From positions 1-38,130 of the forward strand of contig JACNLA010000033.1 in NCBI GenBank assembly GCA_014381745.1: a stretch of DNA of 38,130 bases. Reading direction: 5' to 3'. Position numbers and translations under genes: made by a program. The stretch is from Actinomycetota bacterium (GTDB lineage Bacteria; Actinomycetota; Acidimicrobiia; Acidimicrobiales; MedAcidi-G1). Each line of letters opens with the position of its first letter. The stretch's first letter is position 1. This document shows positions 31,203-38,130 of the stretch, in pieces. Below the pieces are notes generated by a model, which did not search any database, was not told where the DNA came from, and saw only the letters and a list, made by a program, of their open reading frames with translations.

Positions 31203-31955
31203 ATGGACTCCGCCACCAGGGAACTCTCGGTCGAACAGGTCGCAGCCGAAGCCGACCTGAACGTCGATACGGTCCGCTACTACCAGCGTCTTGGCCTTCT
31301 GGAACCGCCGGACCGACAGGGCCGTCGGGCCGTCTACCGGCCCGATCACGTGAAACGCCTCACCGAAATCAGACACCTCGCCGATGCCGGCTTCACCCTC
31401 GCCCAGATCGGGCGCCTCACAGATCCGGCCGACAGTACTGACACCCTCGGAAGCCTCGCAGCCGATACCGCCCGGGCACGCCGCCTGACACGCTCAGAGG
31501 TGGCCGATCAGGCCGGGGTTCCCGAGGGTCTCGTTGCCCTTCTATGTGACAACGGCCTTCTCGAGACCTCGCTCGTCGACGGCGAGCAGCGCTTCGACAA
31601 GGGCGCCGTGTCCATGGTGCGGGCCGGATTGGCTGTGAGCGCCGCCGGCGTGCCGCTGGATGAACTCGTCAGCCTTGCAGCCGACCACGCAGGCAACGTC
31701 GACGACATTGTGCGAAGGGCCATCGCCCTCTTCGAAGAACACGTCACCGACGATTCAGGTAGTGGCGACGACGACCTCGTCGAGGTGGTTCACGCGCTCC
31801 TTCCGGCAATTACCCGTCTGGTGGCCCAGCACTTCCACCGCTCCCTGGTATCACGTGCCCTCGACAGGGTGGCCGACGGCGATCGTCCCACCCTCGCCGA
31901 TGCTCTGATCGCCGCGGACACCGAGCACCTTGTGGTCACCTGCGAATGGCGCTGA
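31203..31955 (+). CDS. MerR-family transcriptional regulator with a probable second HTH domain
   Basis: 250 aa from the ATG at 31203 (the frame is open further upstream, but the promoter and the M-D-S-A-T start fit here). Residues 9-75 are a standard MerR winged helix: S-V-E-Q-V-A-A-E-A-D-L-N-V-D-T-V-R-Y-Y, G-L-L-E-P-P, Y-R-P-D, L-A-D-A-G-F-T-L-A-Q-I. Residues about 95-160 repeat the same pattern in weaker form (R-S-E-V-A-D-Q-A-G-V-P, D-N-G-L-L-E-T, Q-R-F-D-K, A-A-G-V-P-L-D-E-L). This suggests an internal duplication, which I infer from alignment by eye. The C-terminal part is helical with no obvious ligand cysteines. It overlaps menF by 10 bases. It may control men genes and the divergent selenoprotein; no inducer can be named. 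Confidence 0.9.
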   Translation: MDSATRELSVEQVAAEADLNVDTVRYYQRLGLLEPPDRQGRRAVYRPDHVKRLTEIRHLADAGFTLAQIGRLTDPADSTDTLGSLAADTARARRLTRSEVADQAGVPEGLVALLCDNGLLETSLVDGEQRFDKGAVSMVRAGLAVSAAGVPLDELVSLAADHAGNVDDIVRRAIALFEEHVTDDSGSGDDDLVEVVHALLPAITRLVAQHFHRSLVSRALDRVADGDRPTLADALIAADTEHLVVTCEWR

Positions 31956-33271
31956 CCGAGCCCAACGCCACCGACCTACCGGTCGCCACCACCGTCGAGG
32001 TAACCGACGGTGCGGCCCGCGACCCCCTGGCCTGGCTGAACATCGCTCCGGCCGGGGTCGAACGCTGGTTCTGGGAGATCCCCGACGACGATTCCTCATG
32101 GGTGGGCCTGGGCTCTTACACCTCGGTTCCCCTTAGCGGCCCAGGGCGTTTCTCGGATGCCAGACGCCTGACGGCCGACATTTTCGGCGACCTCGTCATC
32201 GACGCTCCAGCCGGAGCTCCCCTACCACGCCTAGCCGTCGGCTTTGCCTTCGAACCCGATGGCGGCAACCGGGCCTGGCAGGACCTGAGTGGTGGACGCC
32301 TCGTGCTCCCGGCGCTACAGGTTCTTCATAAAGGTGGGCGAACCTGGATAACCAGCATCGGCGACCCGATCATGTCCAATCCCGGCGTGGCGGCCCCACC
32401 CGCGGACAGACCGGCCGACGCCGAGGCATCCAGGTGGGCCTCCGAAGATGAACGTTCGATGTATCGACATCTGGTGGCTACTGCACTCAAGGCGATCGAG
32501 GCAGGCGAGATCACCAAGGCGGTTCCATGTAGATCAATCCGCGTGGACCACAGCCCTGACCTGCCACGCCTGTTGGCCACCCTCAGGGAGACCTTCCCGG
32601 CCTGTGCCACCTTCTGCGTCGACACCGGGAGGACCATCTTCGCGGGGGCCACTCCTGAACGACTGGCAGCGGTTCACGCCGGCCATCTGGACACGGCAGC
32701 CCTCGCAGGCTCCGCTCCACGACATCCGGTCACCGACATCGACGACGCCCTGGGGCAAGGTCTCATGACCAGCCCAAAGGAACGCAACGAACACGCTGTG
32801 GTGGTGGACGCTGTTGTCGAGTCCCTCGACGACCTGGGGCTGACGCCGATACTCCCGGAGGGGCCGGCCCTTCTACGCCTGCACGGAATCCAGCACCTGC
32901 ACACGCCTATCAACTGTGACCTACCCGCAGATGTCGGCATTCTTGACGTGGTCGGTGCACTCCACCCGACGCCCGCGGTTTCTGGCGCTCCGATCGAGCG
33001 CGCTATCGAGTTGCGGGGAATTCACGAACATCTGGACAGGGGCTGGTTCGCCGGTCCCCTCGGATGGCTGGACCCAGACGGCGACGGTGAGTTCCGCGTG
33101 GCCCTCCGCTCGGCCCTGGTCGACGATCTGGGAACGACCCTGTTCGCCGGAGCCGGTGTCGTCGCCGGTTCCGACCCTGACCGCGAGTTGCTCGAGACCG
33201 AGGTCAAGCTGGGGGCCATGTTGGGTCCCGTGCTTGCCGCATCCCGCCCTGTCGAAGAGACATCACCATGA
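31946..33271 (+). CDS. menF: Isochorismate synthase (MenF-type)
   Basis: 441 aa. Converts chorismate to isochorismate, the entry step of the o-succinylbenzoate menaquinone route. The chorismate-binding fold shows I-T-K-A-V-P-C-R near 189 (K191, the lysine position used as base in MenF), G-A-T-P-E-R-L (E238, matching the acid residue), the S-P-K-E-R-N-E-H-A segment, and L-H-P-T-P-A-V-S-G-A-P. The end (L-L-E-T-E-V-K-L-G) fits too. It starts at ATG 31946, inside the MerR gene, and its stop overlaps the menD start (ATGA). Alternative substrates such as salicylate or siderophore pathways are less likely because menD, menH and menC follow directly. Confidence 0.93.
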   Translation: MALTEPNATDLPVATTVEVTDGAARDPLAWLNIAPAGVERWFWEIPDDDSSWVGLGSYTSVPLSGPGRFSDARRLTADIFGDLVIDAPAGAPLPRLAVGFAFEPDGGNRAWQDLSGGRLVLPALQVLHKGGRTWITSIGDPIMSNPGVAAPPADRPADAEASRWASEDERSMYRHLVATALKAIEAGEITKAVPCRSIRVDHSPDLPRLLATLRETFPACATFCVDTGRTIFAGATPERLAAVHAGHLDTAALAGSAPRHPVTDIDDALGQGLMTSPKERNEHAVVVDAVVESLDDLGLTPILPEGPALLRLHGIQHLHTPINCDLPADVGILDVVGALHPTPAVSGAPIERAIELRGIHEHLDRGWFAGPLGWLDPDGDGEFRVALRSALVDDLGTTLFAGAGVVAGSDPDRELLETEVKLGAMLGPVLAASRPVEETSP

Positions 33272-35013
33272 GGACCGGCATCAGGAACAAACAGGCAGAT
33301 ACGGTCGCCGTGCAGGCGTCCTGTCACGGGCTGTTCGCACAGTTGGCGCAATCTGGGGTGGCACACGTGGCCATTTCGCCGGGATCTCGCTCAACGCCCC
33401 TGACCATCGCTGCTGACAGAACCCCAGGGCTTGAGGTGTCGATCCACATGGATGAACGTTCGGCGGGCTTTTACGCCCTTGGACTCGCCAGGTCGAGCCG
33501 TCGCCCGGTCGCCCTTGTCTGCACGTCGGGCAGCGCCGCGGCCAACTACCTGCCTGCCGTGGTCGAGGCGTTCCACTCCGGCGTGCCGTTGATCGTCCTC
33601 ACAGCGGACCGCCCACCAGAGCTGCAGGGCCGCGGCGCCCCCCAGACCATCAACCAGGAGGACATATTCGGCACTCACGTCCGCTGGTCAACCCAGGCGC
33701 CCGTCTTTGGTACCGAGCCTGTCGAGGAGTCGGTCCGCCTCGCTGCCGTGGCAGTCGAGCAGTCACTGGCTCCGGTGCCAGGACCAGTGCACGTCAACTG
33801 TCCGTTTCGGGAACCGCTCGAGCCTCCCACCGGGGCACCGCCACCAGCCAGCCTGCAGCCGCCACCTGGCGCGTCGACCCCACCGGACCCAGCCGATGTG
33901 GCCACACTCACTGGCCTCCTGTCCCGGGAGAAAGGCCTCATCGTGGCGGGCCCGATGGATCTGGATGCGGCTGGCGTCGCCGCGGTAGCGCGCCTCTCCA
34001 CCGACAGCGGCTGGCCTGTCATCGCCGACCCGGCATCGGGTCTGAGGCGTGGACCCCACATCGCCGATGCTCCTGTTCTGGCCTCTGGTGAACATCTCCT
34101 TGCTGCCGGATTTGGCGACCGCCACCAACCCGACGTCATCGTGCAGTTGGGTGGGCTACCCACCAGCCGTGCCTACCGGATCTGGTTGCAGCGGTGCGGT
34201 GCCGACCGTGTCGTCGCCGTCGACAACACCGGCCGCTTCCCGGATCCCTCCTTCGCCGTGACAGACCGGGTTGCCGCCGACCCGGCAGAGTTGGCAGGTG
34301 CCCTCTTAGCCGGGTTCGATGAGCGTGGCCCCACGGAGTGGACGAAAGAATGGGTGAACGCCGAGGCCAGCGCATCCCGGACCATGGCCGATCTCGTCTC
34401 GATCGCACCGTTCGACGAACCCGGCGTGGTCGACTCCCTGTGTCGTGCGCTGCCGGCCGGAGCAAACCTGGTTGTAGCCAACTCCATGCCGATCCGCGAT
34501 CTGGATGCCTTCATGCCGGTCGACCAGCGGCCACTTGCCGTGTTTGCCAACCGGGGCGCCAACGGCATCGATGGCCTGATCTCGACGGCGGTCGGCATTG
34601 CTGCCGGATCCGACGCTCCGACCGTCCTGTTCACAGGCGACCTTGCGCTGCTGCACGACCTCACAGGCTTCGTGGCCGCCGAACGCCTGGGAGTCGATCT
34701 GACGGTGGTCGTGGTCGACAACGACGGCGGGGGCATCTTCTCGTTCCTCCCCATCGCCGACGAAGCCGACGTCGACCACCACCGCCTCTTCCACACACCA
34801 CACGGCCTGGACCTGGGTCTGGCAGCCAACCTCGCAGGGGCAACCCTCGACCGCATCTTCGACCGGGAGGGCCTCGACCTTGCCCTTGCCACATCGATCG
34901 GTCATCGCGGCATTCACCTGTTGCACGTCAGAACCAATGCCGCCACGAACGTGGAAATCCACCGGCGGGCTGGGACAGCTGTGGCCGAAACCCTGGCGGG
35001 TCCTGGCCGATGA
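33268..35013 (+). CDS. menD: 2-succinyl-5-enolpyruvyl-6-hydroxy-3-cyclohexene-1-carboxylate synthase
   Basis: 581 aa, a ThDP enzyme joining isochorismate with 2-oxoglutarate. The N-terminal Pyr domain has S-P-G-S-R-S-T-P-L (38-46) and H-M-D-E-R-S-A-G-F (E63, the ThDP-activating glutamate), then T-S-G-S-A-A-A-N-Y. A middle domain follows. The PP domain shows N-R-G-A-N-G-I-D-G and G-D-L-A-L-L-H-D, followed by V-V-V-V-D-N-D-G-G-G-I-F-S-F-L-P (ThDP-Mg site). ATG at 33268 overlaps the menF stop by 4 bases. The segment around residues 188-210 (between Pyr and middle domains) is unusually rich in Pro and Ala. Confidence 0.96.
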   Translation: MRTGIRNKQADTVAVQASCHGLFAQLAQSGVAHVAISPGSRSTPLTIAADRTPGLEVSIHMDERSAGFYALGLARSSRRPVALVCTSGSAAANYLPAVVEAFHSGVPLIVLTADRPPELQGRGAPQTINQEDIFGTHVRWSTQAPVFGTEPVEESVRLAAVAVEQSLAPVPGPVHVNCPFREPLEPPTGAPPPASLQPPPGASTPPDPADVATLTGLLSREKGLIVAGPMDLDAAGVAAVARLSTDSGWPVIADPASGLRRGPHIADAPVLASGEHLLAAGFGDRHQPDVIVQLGGLPTSRAYRIWLQRCGADRVVAVDNTGRFPDPSFAVTDRVAADPAELAGALLAGFDERGPTEWTKEWVNAEASASRTMADLVSIAPFDEPGVVDSLCRALPAGANLVVANSMPIRDLDAFMPVDQRPLAVFANRGANGIDGLISTAVGIAAGSDAPTVLFTGDLALLHDLTGFVAAERLGVDLTVVVVDNDGGGIFSFLPIADEADVDHHRLFHTPHGLDLGLAANLAGATLDRIFDREGLDLALATSIGHRGIHLLHVRTNAATNVEIHRRAGTAVAETLAGPGR

Positions 35014-35813
35014 CCACCCGTCTGCACACCGAGGTTGAGGGCAGGGGTCATCCTCTCATGCTTCTCCACGGCTTCACGGGCGACACATCGACCATGTGGC
35101 CGCTCGGTCACCAGATCACCGGCATCCGTACCGTGATCGCCGTTGACCTGCCCGGCCATGGAACTACGGGCGTGCTCGCCGACCATGCTGGCTACCGCTT
35201 CGACAACACCGTCGACGCCCTTGCCGCGACGGTGAGACAACTCGGCCACGAAACCGTCGACCTCCTCGGCTACTCCATGGGAGGCCGCATCGCCCTGGGC
35301 CTGGCGGTCAGGCACCCCGGTCTGGTGCGTTCGAGTGTGCTCATCGGGGCCACGGCAGGAATCGTCAGCGATGCCGAACGTGACCTACGCAGGCGCACCG
35401 ACGACGACCTGGCAGAGGAAATCCTCAGCGACGGGCTGGAGTCCTTCGTGGACTACTGGATGGACCTTCCGCTCTTTGAGACCCAGGCACGCCTGGGACA
35501 GGATGCCCTGCACGATGCCCGAGAGCAGAGGCTCAAGAACCACCCGGACGGCCTGGCCGGAAGCCTCCGCGGTGCCGGTAGCGGCAACCAGCCGTCGTTG
35601 TGGCGCGAGTTGCACAAGGTGAGCGGGCCGGTGCTGTTGATCGTTGGCGACGAGGACCCCAAGTTCCGGTCACTGGCCATGAGGATGGCTTCAGGACTTC
35701 CCAGGGCTGAGATCTCCGTGATTCCAGATGCCGGCCATGCAGCCCATCTCGAGAATCCGGCTGCCACCGTTCTCGCTGTGAGGGCCTTCTTCGACGAGTT
35801 TGCCTCACCGTGA
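35010..35813 (+). CDS. menH: Alpha/beta hydrolase, probable MenH
   Basis: 267 aa from an ATG at 35010 that overlaps the menD stop as ATGA. Alpha/beta hydrolase with L-L-H-G-F-T-G near 18, nucleophile elbow G-Y-S-M-G-G (S89), V-G-D-E-D-P-K-F and the base in D-A-G-H-A-A-H-L-E-N-P. G-Y-S-M-G-G-R and the His-containing D-A-G-H-x-x-H-L-E are typical of MenH, the SHCHC synthase that eliminates pyruvate after MenD. Its position between menD and menC in a tightly overlapping unit supports this; the sequence alone would only say hydrolase. Confidence 0.88.
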   Translation: MTTRLHTEVEGRGHPLMLLHGFTGDTSTMWPLGHQITGIRTVIAVDLPGHGTTGVLADHAGYRFDNTVDALAATVRQLGHETVDLLGYSMGGRIALGLAVRHPGLVRSSVLIGATAGIVSDAERDLRRRTDDDLAEEILSDGLESFVDYWMDLPLFETQARLGQDALHDAREQRLKNHPDGLAGSLRGAGSGNQPSLWRELHKVSGPVLLIVGDEDPKFRSLAMRMASGLPRAEISVIPDAGHAAHLENPAATVLAVRAFFDEFASP

Positions 35814-36799
35814 GGATCGTCGAGGCCGGTGTGGCCCGCCACACCTTGACCTACCGCAACCCGGTCACGACAGCCCGCGGACAGATCGCTGAGCGCCAGG
35901 TCCTTTTATTGACCCTTACCGACGATGACGGTCACGTCGGCGTCGGCGAGGCAGCACCCCTTGAGGGCTTCACGTCTGACAACTTGGACCTTGCCGAAGC
36001 TGCTCTGCTGGCATGGGCCGGAGATGAGGGCGACGGGACACTCGCCGACTCCCCCACGGCGCAGGCCGCTGTGGATGCCGCACTCCACGATCTGGCTTCA
36101 GCTACCGCCGGGGTGCCCCTTCACAACTACCTGAGCCCTGAGAGCCCATCCTCACTACCCGTCGCCGCTCTCGTGCTTGGACAGGACCCTGATGAGCTGG
36201 CGGGAACGGCCTCAGCGGCGGTCGAAGCCGGCCACACCACCGTCAAGGTCAAGGTTGGTGCCCTGAGGATCGAAGAGGACCTGGAAAGGGTGTCGGCTGT
36301 CCGCAGAGCCATCGGTCCCGGAACGGCGATCCGGTTGGACGCCAACGGGGCATGGAGCCCTGAGGACGCACCCGAAAACCTTGATCGGCTGGCAGGTCTT
36401 GACATCCAGTTCATCGAAGAACCCGTCTCAGGAGTCACCCAGATGGCGAACCTCATGCACGTATCGCCCATACCCGTGGCTGCTGACGAGTCCATCCGCA
36501 CCCGGGCCGACCTGGACCTGACCATCTCAGCCGGAGCCGCCGACCTGGTCGTTCTCAAGCCGTCAGCAATCGGTGGAATATCGGTAGCTGCGCAATGGGC
36601 TGCACGGGCCCGCTCGGGAGGCATCGGCGTGGTCATCACGTCGCTGCTGGAGAGTTCTGTCGGCATCAGGGCAGCCGCCCACCTTGCCTCGGCGATCGGT
36701 GCCCTGGACCCGTCACCTGGCCTGGCAACGGCCAGCCTCCTGGCAACAGATCTGGGCACCCCTCTTCTGCCCGAAAGCGGACACCTGAACCTGGCCTGA
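35810..36799 (+). CDS. menC: o-Succinylbenzoate synthase
   Basis: 329 aa from a GTG at 35810, overlapping the menH stop as GTGA. An enolase-superfamily dehydratase that makes o-succinylbenzoate. V-K-V-K-V-G (K146, K148) matches the KxK base, L-D-A-N-G-A-W (D177), I-E-E-P-V (E203) and A-A-D-E-S (D226) the metal ligands, and L-K-P-S-A-I-G-G (K250) the second base lysine. The order menF-menD-menH-menC is complete for SHCHC to OSB; menE, menB and menA are not in the window. Confidence 0.93.
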   Translation: MRIVEAGVARHTLTYRNPVTTARGQIAERQVLLLTLTDDDGHVGVGEAAPLEGFTSDNLDLAEAALLAWAGDEGDGTLADSPTAQAAVDAALHDLASATAGVPLHNYLSPESPSSLPVAALVLGQDPDELAGTASAAVEAGHTTVKVKVGALRIEEDLERVSAVRRAIGPGTAIRLDANGAWSPEDAPENLDRLAGLDIQFIEEPVSGVTQMANLMHVSPIPVAADESIRTRADLDLTISAGAADLVVLKPSAIGGISVAAQWAARARSGGIGVVITSLLESSVGIRAAAHLASAIGALDPSPGLATASLLATDLGTPLLPESGHLNLA

Positions 36800-36826
36800 G
36801 TCACCGCCGCCGATAACAGCACGCTT

Positions 36827-36839
36827 CAACAAAGTGTTG
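36827..36839 (+). repeat. Short inverted repeat before the permease genes
   Basis: CAACA-AAG-TGTTG, perfect 5-bp arms, 43 bases before the permease start and 27 after the menC stop. It could be an operator or part of a promoter region; no good -35/-10 pair is visible beside it. Confidence 0.25.
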
Positions 36840-36882
36840 TAGAAAGACTCCGGGGCGACGTCGACAAAGGGGGGAACAACCG

Positions 36883-37989
36883 GTGCTCAAGGGGGCAATC
36901 GGAGCACTTGTACCGCTTCTCGCCGCTGTGGTTGCCTTCGCCTTCGGAGCGATCATGCTGCTTGCGCTCGGAGCCAACCCCATTGAAGGCCTCGACGCCA
37001 TGCTGGACGGTGCGTTCGGCAGCGGTTCCCGCATTGCAGCGACGGCGGTCAAGGCCACGCCCCTGATCCTGGTCGGTGCCGGAATAGCCATTGCGTTTCG
37101 CACCAGCGTCATCAACATCGGCGGCGAGAGCCAGATAATCGCCGGTGCGCTCCTGTCGACCGTCGTGGCACTCGGCTTCCCGAACCTGCCGGCGCTCATC
37201 CTCGTACCCCTGGTGTTGCTCTCAGGCGCAGTGGGTGGCGGCATCCTGGGAGCCGTCCCCGGTGCCCTGAAGGCCTACGCCTCAGTCAACGAGATCCTCT
37301 CAACCATCATGCTCAACCTTGTGATGGTCCAGTTCATGAACTACCTCCTCAGGGGACCCCTCATCGACCCGTTCGAGTTGGAGGCCGGCACCCGCATTCC
37401 ACAGACCCAGCGACTGTCAGACAACGCTGCCCTGCCAACACTGATCGAAGGCACGAGACTCCACATAGGAGTGCCCGTTGCGATCGTCGCCGCGGTTGCC
37501 GCCTACCTGATTCTCTGGCGCACACCGACCGGTTTTCGGCTCCGGGCCGTGGGCCACTCCCCCGAGGCCGCCAGAGCCGCCGGCATCAGCGTGAAGAAAA
37601 ACATCACCCTGGCCATGGCGCTGTCAGGCTCCCTCGGCGGAATCGCCGGCGCCATCCTCGTCTTCGGAAGCGAAGGCCAGCGCATGATCACCGACGGTTC
37701 CGCAGCCGGCTTCACCGGCAGCGCCGGCTTCAACGGCATCGTCGCTGCACTGTTTGGCGGATTGCATCCGCTCTGGACAATTCCCTCTGCCATGCTCTTT
37801 GGTGCGTTGTTGACAGGCGCAACACAGCTTCAGCGCGTGCTCCAGGTTCCGGCGGCACTGGCGGTGGCACTGAACGGGATCGTCGTCATCTTCGTGATCA
37901 GCAGCACACCGGTTCGGGGCTGGCTGCAACGCTCCCTGGCCGACTCAGCTCTGTTCAACCGATCCTCTGACGGTGGCGGGGCAAGCTGA
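36883..37989 (+). CDS. ABC transporter permease, BMP-type nucleoside/simple-sugar importer
   Basis: 368 aa from a GTG at 36883 (AAAGGGGGG about 9 bases upstream). Eight or more hydrophobic segments: about 5-30, 55-75, 80-100, 105-125, 135-155, 190-210, then two to three more after 240. I-N-I-G-G-E-S-Q near 82-89 and G-F-R-L-R-A-V-G-H-S-P-E-A-A-R-A-A-G-I (about 211-229, the EAA loop contacting the ATPase) are hallmarks of the permease family that includes NupP/YufP. G-S-A-G-F-N-G-I-V-A-A-L near 283 is also typical. The partner permease follows 2 bp later; the binding lipoprotein and ATPase are not in view. Confidence 0.92.
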   Translation: MLKGAIGALVPLLAAVVAFAFGAIMLLALGANPIEGLDAMLDGAFGSGSRIAATAVKATPLILVGAGIAIAFRTSVINIGGESQIIAGALLSTVVALGFPNLPALILVPLVLLSGAVGGGILGAVPGALKAYASVNEILSTIMLNLVMVQFMNYLLRGPLIDPFELEAGTRIPQTQRLSDNAALPTLIEGTRLHIGVPVAIVAAVAAYLILWRTPTGFRLRAVGHSPEAARAAGISVKKNITLAMALSGSLGGIAGAILVFGSEGQRMITDGSAAGFTGSAGFNGIVAALFGGLHPLWTIPSAMLFGALLTGATQLQRVLQVPAALAVALNGIVVIFVISSTPVRGWLQRSLADSALFNRSSDGGGAS

Positions 37990-37991
37990 AC

Positions 37992-38130
37992 ATGGGCGAC
38001 TTCTTCACCCTCAGCGTGCTTGTGGCCACGGCCGCATCTGCTATCCGACTTGCTACGCCGTACCTCCTGGCCTCCCTCGGCGAGACGGTCGGGCAGCGCA
38101 GCGGGGTGCTCAACCTGGGGGTCGACGGTG
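37992..38130 (+). CDS. Second BMP-type ABC permease, 3'-truncated by window end
   Basis: 46 codons from ATG 37992, 2 bp after the previous stop. It begins with a short hydrophobic segment and A-T-P-Y-L-L-A-S-L-G-E-T-V, then Q-R-S-G-V-L-N-L-G-V-D-G. This is the N-terminal signature of the NupQ/YufQ-like permease that pairs with the upstream one. The frame is open at the end of the window. Confidence 0.9.
   Translation, partial: MGDFFTLSVLVATAASAIRLATPYLLASLGETVGQRSGVLNLGVDG

Overview
The window looks like a chromosomal segment of a high-GC actinobacterium, most plausibly an uncultured aquatic member of the Acidimicrobiia or a related class. This rests on the gene families (CarD, F420-type luciferase-like monooxygenase, menaquinone men genes, MetY, many acyl-CoA enzymes), strong G/C third-position bias, GTG/TTG starts, and several promoters placed about 6 nt before an ATG (leaderless-type). 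The taxon is an inference; no rRNA or other marker settles it. No CRISPR array, IS element or prophage was seen, and no stretch over 300 bases lacks a gene. Layout: (1) 1-2540: 5'-truncated glycosidase, a small His/Cys-rich ferredoxin-like protein and an SDR oxidoreductase. (2) 2597-7464: single-chain 5-oxoprolinase, then a FabH-type ketoacyl synthase. (3) 7473-8823: a two-gene nucleotidyltransferase/HTH pair resembling an AbiE-type toxin-antitoxin module. (4) 8871-14378: hydroxyacid dehydrogenase, RCK potassium channel, MetY, alpha/beta hydrolase, acyl-CoA dehydrogenase. (5) 14514-19422: proS, an SH3-like small protein, carD, universal stress protein, ogt, crotonase, tRNA-Pro(TGG). (6) 19466-27670: PaaI thioesterase, then exported Thr/Pro-linker proteins: a zincin-like protease, a beta-propeller/TIM-barrel protein broken by an in-frame TAG, and a large modular glycosidase-like lipoprotein, with an LLM enzyme and two small membrane proteins between. 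(7) 27692-31095, all minus strand: a GrdB/PrdB-family gene with an in-frame UGA, LMW tyrosine phosphatase, gltX, tRNA-Gln(CTG), tRNA-Glu(CTC) and a terminator. (8) 31203-36799: MerR-type regulator with what looks like a duplicated HTH domain, overlapping menF-menD-menH-menC, all coupled by stop/start overlaps. (9) 36883-38130: permease genes of a BMP-type nucleoside ABC importer, the second cut by the window edge. The strongest finding is the gene at 30184-31095. It is one reading frame interrupted by TGA at codon 168, in a U-P-V-C redox motif. A near-perfect stem-loop begins 8 nt after the TGA, and its loop (first base G) lies 19 nt downstream, matching a bacterial SECIS. Together with the family this argues for a selenoprotein, implying selenocysteine machinery elsewhere in the genome. 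Second-tier observations are the AbiE-like pair with its leaderless promoter and operator-like repeat, the amber-interrupted glycosidase (whose predicted catalytic glutamates lie after the stop), the compact GluRS beside both tRNAs it may charge, and the MerR regulator fused by overlap to the menaquinone operon and divergent from the selenoprotein.
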